64,000 nucleotides of DNA from CAVTND01 sp963735955 (GTDB lineage Bacteria; Pseudomonadota; Gammaproteobacteria; Burkholderiales; Burkholderiaceae_F), in NCBI GenBank assembly GCA_963735955.1, contig CAVTND010000002.1, forward strand, positions 62,001-126,000, given 5' to 3'. Made by a program: the position numbers and the translations under genes. Of this stretch, positions 48,034 to 59,400 are shown piece after piece (position 1 is the stretch's first letter; the number at the start of each line of letters is the position of its first letter). The notes beneath the pieces are model-generated. The model searched no databases. It worked only from the letters and a program-made list of their open reading frames with translations, and was not told the DNA's origin.

Positions 48034-49134
48034 ATGCCTCGACGCGCGGACGCTGATCGTCGTTGGTGTGACGAGGCCGTCCATCGCATCGAGGCGGACT
48101 ACACGCGATCGGCCGATACCCATCTGCTGCGCGTCCAGATCCCGGGACTGCCGCAGCAACCGCTCTACTTCAAGGACGAGTCGGTCCATCCGACCGGCAG
48201 CCTGAAGCATCGGCTGGCGCGTTCGCTGTTCCTCTATGGACTCTGCAATGGGCTGATCGGACCGCGCAGCCACGATCGTCGAGGCGTCGTCGGGCTCGAC
48301 CGCGGTATCCGAAGCCTATTTCGCGCGACTGATCGACGTGCCCTTCGTCGCGGTGATGCCGCGCTCGACTTCACGCGAGAAGATCGCGCTGATCGAGTTT
48401 CACGGCGGCCACGTCCATCTGGTCGACGGGCCGCGGCGGTGTATGCCGAGGCCGCGCGCTGGCAGCGGACCGGCGGTCACTACATGGACCAGTTCACGTA
48501 CGCCGAGCGCGCGACCGACTGGCGCGGCAACAACAATATCGCCGAATCGATCTTCGCCCAGATGAGGCCGAACCGTTCCCGGTTCCGACCTGGATCGTGG
48601 TCGGTGCAGGCACCGGCGGCACCAGTTCGACCCTCGGTCGCTACGTCAGTATTGCGCCAGTACGCGACACGCATCTGTCTCGCCGACCCCGAAAATTCAG
48701 TGTTCCACGACTACTGGGCCAGCGGCGATGCAACGCTGCGGTCGGCCGGCTCGCGCATCGAGGGTATCGGCCGTCCACGCGTCGAGCCGAGCTTCAACCG
48801 CCACGTCGTCGATCGCTCGATCCGCGTTGCCGACGAATTGTCATTCGCTGCCGCACGCTTTCTCGAAGGCGTGCTGGGACGCAAGGTCGGCCCTTCGACA
48901 GGAACGGCCCTGATCGCCTGTGCGGAGCTGTTGTCGGAAATGAAGCGCGGAGCAACCGGGGCGGTCGTCACGCTGCTGTGCGACGGCGGCGAGCGCTACC
49001 TCGACACTTGCTACGACGATGATTGGTTGCATCGCAAGGATTCGACGTCGGACCCGGACTGGAGGCGCTCGACGCTTCTGGCACACCGGGCAATGGAAAA
49101 ATCCGCGCCATCGCAGGACCTGAAGCAGCTCTGA
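48034..49134 (+). CDS. PLP-dependent cysteine synthase family protein, frameshifted
   Basis: Fold type II PLP enzyme of about 365 residues. The lysine loop is DESVHPTGSLKHRLARSLF; later blocks include a glycine-rich phosphate site WIVVGAGTGGTSSTLGRY in one frame and GRKVGPSTGTALIACAELL near the end. Several indels (near 48260-48440 and 48580) split it. It resembles the cysteine synthase/desulfhydrase branch rather than CysM. Convergent with cysM. Confidence 0.78.
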   Translation: MPRRADADRRWCDEAVHRIEADYTRSADTHLLRVQIPGLPQQPLYFKDESVHPTGSLKHRLARSLFLYGLCNGLIGPRSHDRRGVVGLDRGIRSLFRATDRRALRRGDAALDFTREDRADRVSRRPRPSGRRAAAVYAEAARWQRTGGHYMDQFTYAERATDWRGNNNIAESIFAQMRPNRSRFRPGSWSVQAPAAPVRPSVATSVLRQYATRICLADPENSVFHDYWASGDATLRSAGSRIEGIGRPRVEPSFNRHVVDRSIRVADELSFAAARFLEGVLGRKVGPSTGTALIACAELLSEMKRGATGAVVTLLCDGGERYLDTCYDDDWLHRKDSTSDPDWRRSTLLAHRAMEKSAPSQDLKQL

Positions 49135-49216
49135 TTCGGCAAGGCTTTGCAGTCGAGCCGGGGAATCAACCTCTCAGCGGACGGGCAACCGGGTTGCGGT
49201 CGCGGCGGCCGCGTCC

Positions 49217-50125
49217 TCAGACATCGAACAGGCCGGTTGAAAGGTAGCGATCGCCGCGATCGCAGACGACGAACACGATCGTCGCGTTCTCGACCTCGGC
49301 GCAATGCGCAGCGCGATCGCACACGCTCCGCCGCTCGACGGACCGCAGACTATGCCCTCTTCCGCCGCGAGCCGGCGCGCCATCGCTTCGGCGTCGGCCT
49401 GCGTGACGAACTCGAGCCGATCGACCGTGCCGGGTCATAGATCTTCGGCAGGTAGGCGTCCGGCCATTTGCGGATGCCCGGAATCTGCGAGCCCTCGGCC
49501 GGCTGCGCGCCGATGATCTGCGATCGCGGGGTTGCGCTCCTTCAGGAAGCGGCCGACACCCATGATCGTGCCGGTCGTGCCCATCGCGCTGACGAAATGC
49601 GTGATGCGCCCGTCGGTGTCGCGCCAGATCTCGGGGCCGGTCGTTTCGTAGTGCGCGCGCGGATTGTCCGGATTGGCGAACTGATCGAGCACCCTGCCCT
49701 TGCCCTCGGCCTGCATCTGCATCGCCAGATCGCGCGCGTACTCCATGCCGCCGCTGGTCGCCGGCGTCAGGATCAGCTCGGCGCCGAAGGCCGCCATGCT
49801 GGCGCGCCGCTCGGCGCTCAGGTTGTCCGGCATGATCAGCGTCATCCGGTAGCCCTTCATCGCCGCGATCATTGCCAGCGCGATGCCGGTGTTGCCACTG
49901 GTCGCTTCGATCAGACGGTCGCCGGGCCGAATCTCGCCGCGCTCCTCGGCGCGCGGATCATCGACAGCGCCGGGCGATCCTTGACCGAGCCTCCCGGGTT
50001 GTTGCCCTCGAGCTTGCCGAGGATGACGTTGCCGCGGCGCGCGTGCTCGTCGCCGGAATGCGCTGCAGCCGCACCAGCGGCGTGTTGCCGATGGTCTGGT
50101 CGATCGTCGGTAGCGCGGAGGTCGG
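49217..50125 (-). CDS. cysM: Cysteine synthase B, frameshifted
   Basis: O-acetylserine sulfhydrylase B. Pieces found: TIDQTIGNTPLVRLQR at the start, LEGNNPGGSVKDRPALSMI with the PLP lysine, IEATSGNTGIALAMIAAMKGY (phosphate-proximal loop), FVSAMGTTGTIMGVGRFL and GIVCGPSSGGA, then the end YLSTGLFDV at 49217. At least four indels break it, and no start codon survives upstream of TIDQTIGN; the 5' limit is approximate. The lapB-cysM neighbourhood is typical of Burkholderiales. Confidence 0.88.
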
Positions 50126-50137
50126 AGATCGCGTCGC

Positions 50138-51318
50138 TCAGAGCCGTCGAGTTCCTCGATCCGACGCGGCGGATAGCTGTCCCAGCTGGTGCAGCCCGGA
50201 CAGTTCCAGTGAAACTCGCGCGCGCGGAAGCCGCACTTGCTGCAGCGGTAGCGCGCCAGCTTGCGCGCATGTCCCTTCAGCAGCGAGCACAGCAGTTGCC
50301 AGTTCCTGGTCGTCCGGGTTGAGCGCCAGTCGCGCCTCCAGCGAGGCGCTCGAAACCGAGCAGCGACGGATGCCGCTTCAGCTCGTCGGCGACCAGCGCT
50401 TCGGCCGCGGCAGCGTCCCTGCCACTCGCGGCGCGTCGGTAGGCGACATCGAGCAGGTCAATCGACGGCGCGTCGAGCAACGCGCGGCGCAGCCAGTTCA
50501 GCGCCTCGCGCGCGCGTCCGAGCTCGTCGAGCGTGCAGCTGCGACGCTTGTCGGCGATCAGCGGCACGTGCTCGACGCGAAGCCGATCTCGACGCGCTGC
50601 CACTGGCGCAAGGCGTCTCCGCGTCGCCGCGGCGCGACCGCCAGGTCGCCGGCGAGGATCAGCGCGCGCACCGACTTGCGATCCGTCGCCAGCGCATCGT
50701 CAACGGCGCGCTGCGCGTCGTCGAGCCGCGCCGCGCCTCGAGCGCCACGTCGGCCAGTTCGCAGTGATAGTGCGCGATGGCGACCTGATGGTTCTCGCCG
50801 GCTTCGCGCTCCAGCCGGCGCGCGCAGTCGATCGCCTTCAGCCACTCGCGCTCCATCTGGAAGATGCGCAGCAGCGAGCGCAGCGCATCGAAGCGATGGT
50901 CGCGATCTTCCAGCAGCCGCGTGAAGGCATCCTCGGCGCGGTCGAGCAGCCCGCCCTTCAGGTAGTCCTGCCCGAGTTCGGCCAGCGCCTGCGATCGCTC
51001 GCGCGCGGGCAGGTCGGCACCGGTTGAGCAGGTGCGTATGGATGCGCACCGCGCGATCGAACTCGCCGCGGCGGCGAAACAGGTTGCCGAGCGCATGGTG
51101 CAGTTCGATGGTCTCGGGATCGAGCTTGACGACCTCGATGAAGGCGTCGATCGCCTTGTCGTGCTGATCGTTCAGCAGCAGGTTGAGGCCGCGAAAGTAC
51201 GAGCGCGGCAACGCGGCGTTGTCGGATGCGCGCGCGTACGCGACTCGAAGCCGCGACCGAACCAGCCGGCCGCGAACACCAGCGGCAGCGCGACCAGATA
51301 CCAGAGCTCGAACTCCAT
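50138..51318 (-). CDS. lapB: Lipopolysaccharide assembly protein LapB (YciM), frameshifted
   Basis: Inner-membrane TPR protein that regulates LPS synthesis through FtsH/LpxC. The start MEFELWYLVALPLVFAAGW is the membrane anchor, followed by TPR units (SYFRGLNLLLNDQHDKAIDA, ELHHALGNLFRRRGEFDRA, LGQDYLKGGLLDRAEDAF). The rubredoxin-like end is visible as YRCSKCGFRAREFHWNCPGC. The ATG at 51318 overlaps the lapA stop (TGATG). The stop position (50138) assumes frame repair; indels near 51010, 50720 and 50300. Confidence 0.9.
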
Positions 51319-51668
51319 CAACGACGCTCCGGCTCGCCCGGCACTTCGACCACCGCACCCGACTGCCGCGCCGCCGAGGCCATCCGATCTCGTCCGAGCG
51401 GTCTCGGCGGCTGACTCGGATGCGGGCTGGCGCCGCAGGTCGCGTGCACTTCACGCCGCATGCGGTAGATCGGCAAGGGCCAGCGCCAGCGCACCCAGCA
51501 GCGCGCCGATGGCGATGCACGCGAGCATCACGACGATCAGCGGGACGTTGCTCCCAGCTGATGTCCGAGCCGTGAAGTGCACCGGCACCGGCGTCGTGTT
51601 CTTCAGCGCGAACCACAGCACGAGCAGGAAGAAGCCCGAGCTTGACGATCCACGCCAGCAGTCGTCAT
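51318..51668 (-). CDS. lapA: Lipopolysaccharide assembly protein LapA (DUF1049)
   Basis: Two-helix membrane protein usually paired with LapB. ATG 51668 follows GGAGG; the first segment LLAWIVKLG...FLLVLWFALKNTTPV and the second NVPLIVVMLACIAIGALLGA are both present. An indel near 51625 and another near 51460 are assumed. With those repaired the gene ends at TGA 51320-51318, overlapping the lapB start, and is about 116 residues long. Confidence 0.82.
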
Positions 51669-51737
51669 TCGCGCCTCCGGCGTCGCTGCGATAGCAGTCG
51701 GCATTGTAGGGAAGCGATCGCCCGGGCGACAAGGTCG

Positions 51738-51763
51738 AAAAAAAGGCCGCGCATGGCGCGGCC
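51738..51763 (-). terminator. Rho-independent terminator after ihfB
   Basis: GGCCGCGC-ATG-GCGCGGCC forms a perfect eight-pair stem, followed on the minus strand by seven T residues. It closes the rpsA-ihfB transcript. Confidence 0.92.
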
Positions 51764-51779
51764 GTTTCTCGAAGCGAGT

Positions 51780-52102
51780 TCAGTCGTCTGAATGCCCCTG
51801 CGTCGCCGGAGTCGAACCGCTCCTCGCCGTCGACCCGCTCGCGCAGTTCCTTGCCGGCCTTGAAGTGCGGAACGTACTTGGCCGGGCACCTGCACGCGGT
51901 CACCCGACTTCGGATTGCGTCCGACGCGCGGCGGACGGTAGTTCAGCGCAAAGCTGCCGAAGCCGCGGATCTCGATGCGCTGGCCGCTGGCCAGCGCTTC
52001 GGTCATCGCGTCCAGCATCGTGTTGACTGCTTCGTCGGCGTCCCGCGCGACCAGGCGCGGATTGCGCTCCGCCAGCCGCGCGATCAGCTCCGATTTGGTC
52101 AT
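51780..52102 (-). CDS. ihfB: Integration host factor subunit beta, one or two frameshifts
   Basis: DNA-bending protein. The start MTKSELIARLAERNPRLVA (ATG 52102) leads to GQRIEIRGFGSFALNYRPPR and VGRNPKSGDRVQVP; after an indel near 51890 the other frame supplies AKYVPHFKAGKELRERV. A second indel near 51805 would lead to the stop at 51780. It lies 45 nt after rpsA, the standard rpsA-ihfB order. Confidence 0.93.
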
Positions 52103-52147
52103 CGTCTTCAACGAACGGCTCGTCCGCCAGCATCGCTCGATTCGCCC

Positions 52148-53864
52148 TTAGTTGGTCTTCGTGTCCAGCTTGGCCTTCAGCAGCGCGCCGAGATTGGTCG
52201 TGCCGGTCTGCGCCTCGGCCTGCATGCGCTCCATCGTCGCCGACGTCTCGGCAGTGTCCTTCGCCTTGATCGACAGGTTGATGTTGCGGTTCTTGCGATC
52301 GACGTTGATGATCATCGCGTTGACCGCATCACCTTCCTTCAGGTGATTGCGCGCGTCCTCGACGCGATCGGCCGCGATCTCCGAGGCACGCAGGATAGCC
52401 CTCGATGTCGCCGCCGAGGTCGATCACCGCGCCCTTGGCGTCGACGGACTTGACCGTGCCGGTGACCATCGAGCCCTTCTCGTGGCCGGCGGCGAAGTTG
52501 GTGAACGGATCGCCCGACATCTGCTTGACGCCCAGCGAAATGCGCTCGCGCTCGGTGTCGATCGCCAGCACCATCGCCTCGATCTCGTCGCCCTTCTTGT
52601 ACTTGCGGACGGCGTCTTCGCCGGTCTCGCTCCACGACAGGTCGGACAGATGCACCAGGCCGTCGATGCCGCCATTCAGGCCGATGAACACGCCGAAGTC
52701 GGTGATCGACTTGATCTGGCCCTTGACCTTGTCGCCCTTCTTGTGCGACAGCGCGAAGTCGTCCCACGGATTGGGCTTGCACTGCTTCATGCCGAGCCTG
52801 ATGCGGCGGCGCTCCTCGTCGATCTCGAGCACCATGACCTCGACTTCGTCGCCGAGCTTCACGACCTTCTTCGGGTCGACGTTCTTGTTGGTCCAGTCCA
52901 TTTCGGAGACGTGCACCAGGCCCTCGATGCCGGCCTCGATCTCGACGAACGCACCGTAGTCGGTGATGTTGGTGACCTTGCCGAACAGGCGCGTGCCCTG
53001 CGGATAGCGGCGCGCGAGACCCACCCACGGATCCTCGCCGAGCTGCTTGACGCCCAGCGAGACGCGGTTCTTTTCCTGGTCGAACTTCAGGACCTTGGCC
53101 GTGATTTCCTGGCCGACCTGCACCACTTCGCTCGGGTGACGCACGCGGCGCCAGGCCAGGTCGGTGATGTGCAGCAGGCCGTCGATGCCGCCGAGGTCGA
53201 CGAACGCACCGTAGTCGGTGATGTTCTTGACCGTGCCCTTGACGATCGCGCCTTCCTTGAGGTTCTCGAGCAGCTTGGCGCGCTCTTCGCCCATGCTGGC
53301 CTCGACCACCGCACGGCGGGAGACCACGACGTTGTTGCGCTTGCGGTCGAGCTTGATGACCTTGAACTCGAGCGTCTTGCCTTCGTACGGCGTGGTGTCC
53401 TTGACCGGACGCGTGTCGACCAGCGAGCCCGGCAGGAACGCACGGATGCCGTTGGTCATGACGGTCAGTCCGCCCTTGACCTTGCCGGTGATGGTGCCGG
53501 TCACGAGTTCGCCGCTGTCGAGCGCCTTTTCGAGATTCATCCAGGCCGCCAGGCGCTTGGCCTTGTCGCGCGACAGGATCGTGTCGCCGTAGCCGTTTTC
53601 GAGCGACTCGATCGCGACCGAGACGAAATCACCGGGCTTGACGTCAGCTCGCCGTTGTCGTTCTTGAATTCTTCGAGCGGGATGTAGGCCTCGGACTTCA
53701 GGCCGGCGTTGACCACGACGAAGTTGTAGTCGACGCGGATCACCTCGGCGGTGATCACTTCGCCCTGCTTCATTTCCTGACGATTCAGGCTCTCTTCGAA
53801 GAGGGCGGCGAAACTTTCGGACTTGCTAGCTGCTGGTGCTGCTGTGAGTTGCGACGGATGACAT
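52148..53864 (-). CDS. rpsA: 30S ribosomal protein S1, frameshifted
   Basis: mRNA-binding ribosomal protein with six S1 domains and about 570 residues. Domain signatures repeat: GTVKNITDYGAFVDLGGIDG, GKVTNITDYGAFVEIEAG, and GQIKSITDFGVFIGLNGGI. The end KDTAETSATMERMQAEAQ, then LGALLKAKLDTKTN, is standard, with TAA at 52148. Indels near 53645, 52395 and in the first codons (near 53828) break the frame. The ATG at 53864 gives MSSVATHSSTSS before KSESFAALFEESL once repaired. Confidence 0.95.
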
Positions 53865-54017
53865 GTGGATACGAACCTAGAGATACCTGGAAGTCTCGCT
53901 TCGGCATTGCGCCCGGCGGAGTTGATCAATACAGTCAGGGGAAATACCTCGCAGGCTCGATCTGGACCTGAGCCCGCAGGCGGGACGACCCGACTGCGCC
54001 TTGTGCCGCCGACACTT

Positions 54018-54685
54018 TCATCCGACGGACTTGTCCGCATACCACCACAAAACCTGGGCAACGACCTCGTCGACTCGTGAGCCCCGAGGAGTCGAGCTGA
54101 TAGGCGTCCTCGGCAGGCTTCAGCGGCGAAGCGGCTCGATCCGAGTCGCGTCTGTCGCGCGCTTCAAGATCCTCGCACAAGGTTGCCAGTGTTAGCCGAA
54201 AATCCTTTTTCGATCAACTGCTTATGACGTCGATCGGCGCGTGCTGCGACGCTCGCCGTCAGGTAGACCTTCAGCCTTGCGTCAGGAAATACCACCGTGC
54301 CCATGTCGCGGCCGTCGGCCACCAGTCCAGGAGCCTCACGGCGGCGCCGCTGCAGTTCGAGCAGGGCCTGACGGACCGCCGGGTGCACCGCCACCTGAGA
54401 CGCCGCGCGGCTCACATCCTCGGCCCGGAGGGCGTCGGTGACGTCCTCCCCTTCAAGCCAGACGCCGCCGTCGGCAAATCGCGGCTGCATCGTGGACGCG
54501 ATCTGCGCAAGTCGCGCCTCATCGTCCAGAGGAACGCTTTCGCGCAAGGCAAGTAATGCGACCAGACGGTAAAGCGCGCCACTGTCGAGATAGTGAAAGC
54601 CGAGTTTGGCTGCGACCTGTTGCGCGATCGTCCCCTTGCCGGAGGCGGTCGGACCATCGATCGCGAGGACTGGAACTGAATTCAT
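54018..54685 (-). CDS. cmk: Cytidylate kinase
   Basis: Phosphorylates CMP/dCMP. The P-loop region is VLAIDGPTASGKGTIAQQVA, followed by GFHYLDSGALYRLVALLAL and VADGRDMGTVVFPDA. The C-terminal part is frameshifted near 54180 and 54085; repaired it reads LDSSGLT then VDEVVAQVLWWYADKSVG, ending at TGA 54018. ATG 54685 overlaps the aroA stop (ATGA). Confidence 0.94.
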
Positions 54686-56010
54686 TCGGACACCGGCCGC
54701 GCCGAAGTACCGACAACGTCGCGAGCCGCTCGAAGTAGTCGGGGAATGTCTTCGCCACGCAGCCCGGATCGCGGATGTGCACCGGCACGCCGGCTGCAGC
54801 CGCCAGCGAAAGGCACATCGCCATCCGGTGATCGTCGTAGGTGTCGATCGTCGCTTCACGCCAGACTTTCGGGAGGAACGACTCGCAGCCAGTCCGGGCC
54901 TTCGTCGACTTCTGCGCCCAGCTTGCGCAGTTCGGTTGCCATCGCAGCGATGCGATCCGTTTCCTTGACGCGCCACGAGCCGATGTTGCGCAGCGTGCTC
55001 GGGCCGTCGGCAAAGCAGCGCAGCGACGGCCAGCGTCATCGCGGCGTCCGGGATGTGATTGAAATCGCCAAGTCGAAGGCGCGTAGCAGGCCCGACGCCG
55101 GCGCAGAGCACTCGATCCAGTCATCGCCCGATGCGAATCCGCGCGCCCATTGACACCAGCGCATCGGCAAAACGGACATCGCCCTGCACACTGCGACGGC
55201 CGACGCCCTCGACCCGCACCGGTCCGCCCGCGATCGCACCAAGGGCGAGAAAGTAGGACGCGCCCGACGCATCGCCCTTCAACCGCGACGTTGCCCGGCG
55301 AACGGTAGCGGGCGCGCGGAACGCGAAACACGGCGCCATCGCGCTCGACCTCGACACCGAAGCGCGCCATCAGGGCCAGCGTCATCGTTACATAGGGCCG
55401 TGAAATCAGATCGCCCGCTACCCGAATTCGCAAGTCCATGATCGGGCGCAACCAGCGGTGCGGCCATCAGGAGGCCGGTCAGGAACTGGCTCGAGACATC
55501 ACCGCGCACTTCGACCTCGACTCGCCTCGATCTTGACGGCGGGCCTCGATCAACAACGGCGGATATCCGACCGCGCCGGCGTAAGCGATGTCGGCACCAA
55601 GGGCGTTGAGCGCGTCGACCAGATCGCCAATCGGTCGCTCGCGCATGCGTGGCACGCCGTCGAGACGGTACTGTCCGCCGGCAAATGCCAGCGCGGCTGT
55701 CAGCGAGCGAAATGCGGTGCCGGCATTGCCGAGATACAACTCGGCAGCGCGAACTGGGAAATGACCGTCGCCGCCGGCAATGACGAGCCGCCCATCGCCA
55801 TCGGACACCGCTATGCCGAGGGTCGAAAGCGCCGACCGCATGACCCGTGTGTCGTCGGCGTCAAGCAGTCCGTCAGAACCGTGGCTCGCCTTCGAAAGCG
55901 CGGCGAGCAGCAGGGCCCGATTGGAGATGACTCTTGGAGCCCGGCAAGCGCACGACGCCTACTGCGCGGCGGATCGGGTCAACGGTGAGGACGGCGGGCC
56001 AGGAGCTCAC
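54682..56010 (-). CDS. aroA: 3-phosphoshikimate 1-carboxyvinyltransferase, frameshifted
   Basis: EPSP synthase of the shikimate pathway. Fragments are in order: LPGSKS...SNRALLLAALS, AELYLGNAGTAFRSLTAALAF, then GDVSSQFLTGLLMAAPLV, GDASGASYFLALGAIAGGP and DHRMAMCLSLAAAAGVPV. The end is probably ARPVSE, with TGA overlapping the cmk ATG. At least five indels. A GTG at 56010 (VSSWPAVLTVDP) is the likely start. Confidence 0.93.
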
Positions 56011-56037
56011 GTGGCGATGATGCCACGCGGCCAGCGC

Positions 56038-56481
56038 CTAGCGATTCCAGCAGATATCCTGTGTGCCGCCGCCGCCGGTTGTGAAGTTGCGCTGGTGGGT
56101 CTCATTGACGACCAAGGTAAGGCAGATATCGCCCGCCATGGCACCCGTCGCGGTCGCGGTTATGGTGTAGGTCGCCGGCGTGGCTGCGACTGCGATGTTG
56201 TACTTGGGAGTGCCGGTTGATGGTGATTGCAGCAATGTGGCCGGGTAGGTCGGCGGCGGATTATTTGCGCTCGCCGGGTCGTCATAGCGGCCCCGCTCGT
56301 TGCGCCATTTTTCCATCCACACCACACCCTGCAGTAGTTGCGCGCGCACTTCCTTGCGATTGGTGCGCCGGATGTATTCCATGTAGTTGGGTATCGCGAT
56401 CGCGGTCAGCACGCCGATGATGACCATGACTATGATCAACTCCATCAGCGTGAAACCGCGTTGCATCGCGCGACCTTTCAT
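56038..56481 (-). CDS. pilE: Type IV pilin-like protein PilE
   Basis: Prepilin of about 147 residues. The leader MKGRAMQRG is cut before FTLMELIIVMVIIGVLTAIAIP, with Phe1 and Glu5 of class III prepilins. The hydrophobic helix is followed by MEYIRRTNRKEVRAQLLQG and a C-terminal pair of Cys in GDICLTLV and TQDICWNR. It is the last gene of the minor-pilin cluster, 2 nt after pilY1. Confidence 0.93.
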   Translation of the reverse strand: MKGRAMQRGFTLMELIIVMVIIGVLTAIAIPNYMEYIRRTNRKEVRAQLLQGVVWMEKWRNERGRYDDPASANNPPPTYPATLLQSPSTGTPKYNIAVAATPATYTITATATGAMAGDICLTLVVNETHQRNFTTGGGGTQDICWNR

Positions 56482-56482
56482 A

Positions 56483-59400
56483 TCACCGCACCGGGCGCCA
56501 GGATCGCATCGGCATAAGACCAGCGCACACCGTCGGAACTCGCGCCATGGTGCCATCCACCCGCAGGCCGACATGGGCGCAGACACCAGTTGCGCCCTGC
56601 TGGACAGCGCGGTTGCCGGACAACCGGTGCTTCGGGTTCTGCATCATGAGCTGCACATCGGCTGCCGACATGCTGTCGACAATCGTGCCGGTCGGATCGA
56701 TCGGGTCGTGCAACGGCGGCGCGCTGCTGACCAGGCCCGGCTGAATTCGCCGGCCAACCGCATTGGCGACATTCAGGAAGCCACTCTGATCCAGTCCACC
56801 CGCCAGGTTGAGTCGGTACAGATACGACGCGCCACCCGGAACGCACTGATCAATTCCCGAAGTTGGAGCGAAGGTGGTGAACGCCACCACGCCGCCATCC
56901 AGGATCGGCGCGGCCAGCACGCGTTCTCCCTCCGCGGGGCCGCCTTCCTTGATCAAGGGAATGTAGAAGCCCTTGTCGTTCCAGTCGTAGTTTGCAAGGT
57001 CGGTCGTCTTCAGCTTGCGGAACAATTCATCCGGAGTTGCGGGATTTGCATCATGATCGAATGGGAATTCCTGCAAGGTGATCGATTCGAGTTCCGTCTT
57101 GAGAATCGGCGCGATCTGTCCCCGATCCCACAAAACGTAGATCGACTGCACCTGGGTACTTGCGGGGTCGGTCGACTCGAACATCTTGCCGGTCCCGAAT
57201 GCGACATACAGTCCGCCCACCGGGTGCAGTGTGATACGCGGCTCAGACGTGATCGGCTGTACAACACTCGATGAGTCCGTTGCAACGAACAGCGGTGCCG
57301 AAGGCCCAGACTTGTTGTAGATCTCCCAGCCCTTGAGCGGGCCGCCGCCGTCCGGATCGTTGATGTACGGCGAGCTGAGGTCAAATTTCCACAGGTTGCC
57401 CTGCAAGTCCCCTGCGTAGACCGCGATCATGTTGCGACCGCCGTCAAACACGGGGGTGATCGCGCCGAGCCCGTTCGGATTCCCGGGGCTTCCGACGCCG
57501 GTCTTGATCGCCTTGATCAGCGCACCGGTCAACACGTCGAAGATCAACAGAGTTGCTTCCTTTCGCGAACTCTCGTACCCGTTGCCGACAACGTATACGA
57601 ACCGGCCCTGACCATTGGGGGCGGAATTGTCCCTGACGCTCACTATGTAGCCTGGCGAAAGAATGTTGCCCAGATGATTCTGGACATCGGCATCGCTGTG
57701 TTCGGCCGGCACGATGTCCCACAGCACATTGGCGGACGTAAAGCCGCTTTCCGGCGCAGTGATGTCGATCGCGAATACGCCCTGACGGCCGGCGCCGGTG
57801 GTGCCGATGGCGATCGTCTTCCACGCCGAACCATTCCACACATCGCCTTCGATAATCGGGCCATCCACGTAGTAGCGATGTGCATACGCAGGAAGACTCA
57901 GGTCACGAAGGTTCGAGAACAGTGCGCGCGGCACAAAGGCAAACTGCTCCTGTCCGCTGGTTGCCTGACCGGTGCGCGCATCAACAATGTGCAGCATGCC
58001 GTTGTTGGAGCCGACCACAACGACCTGGTGACGCGTCGTTTGCTTGTTCCCGACATAGGCACGATAGGTGCTGTACCCCTGCGTCGCTGTCGTCGGCAGG
58101 GTGAACGAGCCCGCAGGCTGCAGTTGATACGCGAAATCGCTCGCCTTGGAGTACAGCGGGGTAGAGTTGACGACATCGCCGAGGATCGTGTTGAAGCGAT
58201 TGCGGAGGGTGCCGCCATTTCGCAGCTCGCCCGTGGTCACACCGCGCAGGTAGTCGAGCACCGGGCTCGAGGCCGACGCCAGGTTGGCCACATCGAGCGA
58301 GGTCTTCTGCGCGACAGTCAAACTGCCCCAGTCAAAGGTCACTGGAGTGTTGATCGCGGTCGACGTGTAAATGTTTCGACTGGCCGGAGCCGGGAAGTTG
58401 AGCTGCCAGGCCGGCGTTGGCGCTGCACCACCGCTGATCAGGAAGGTCAGCAAGGCGACCTGGTCGAAGGCCTGGACGTAACCCTCCCAGGTGTTGGTGA
58501 AAAAGCCGCTCTGAACGATCACGTTGCCGGCCCCGACACTTGAACTCGACAGGCCGGGCGCCGTTCCCGATGCGTTCTCCGCATTGATCGCCGAAAACAC
58601 CGCGTCAAGGGCACTACGCAATGCCGCGGGGCTGTTGGCCGAGAAGAAGTCACCGCCGCTCGCCAACGCTCCGTGGAGCGTGTCGTTGATCCGGTTGCCC
58701 GAGGGCGAAACGATCAAGGTGCAGGGCGGCCGGCTCGGAATTGCGGCATCGGCCACGTTGTCGTCCAATTGCCGGCAATCTTCAAGCCCAACCGTTGGCC
58801 ATGTGATCGAATTGCGCGCATCGAACTTGGCGCGAAGGGTCGGACTCGCGGTCGGATCATCCATCGAAGCGTTCACGCCATAGCCGACCACGAAAGTCAC
58901 CATGTGTTGCCAGAAGGCGCGATTCTTCGGCGACGGATCGATCGAGTTGCGCAAGTCCGACCGCAGGTCCCGGCTCCAGTAGTAAAACAGCACGTCGGTC
59001 AGTGTCTCGGACTGTGTTGTCCCGCTGCCACCGCTGATCTGCGGTTCCGACGCCACCAGGTACTGGAACGACAGCGGTGCGTTCGACAATCGGTCCGTAC
59101 CGGTCATCATCGGGCCGTCGCGATTCACCGAGCGCGACACATCGGCCGCGAGGAGTGGATCGAGCGTTGAAAAGTCACCTGCGCGTTCGAGCAGGCGTTG
59201 CGGCGTGAAGCCCGCGGTCGTCGGGAGCCGCGTCCACTCGCCATCAGTAGCCAGCACGGTGTAGTTGCGACGGCACCACAGGTGGTCAGCTGCGGGCTGG
59301 GTGCCCGAACCCGGTGTATCCGCCCACGGCCCGGTCGAATCGTTCCTCGCGAAATAGAGTCCGGCGCCATGTAGCGATTCCCGATTCGGCGTCGGGCCCA

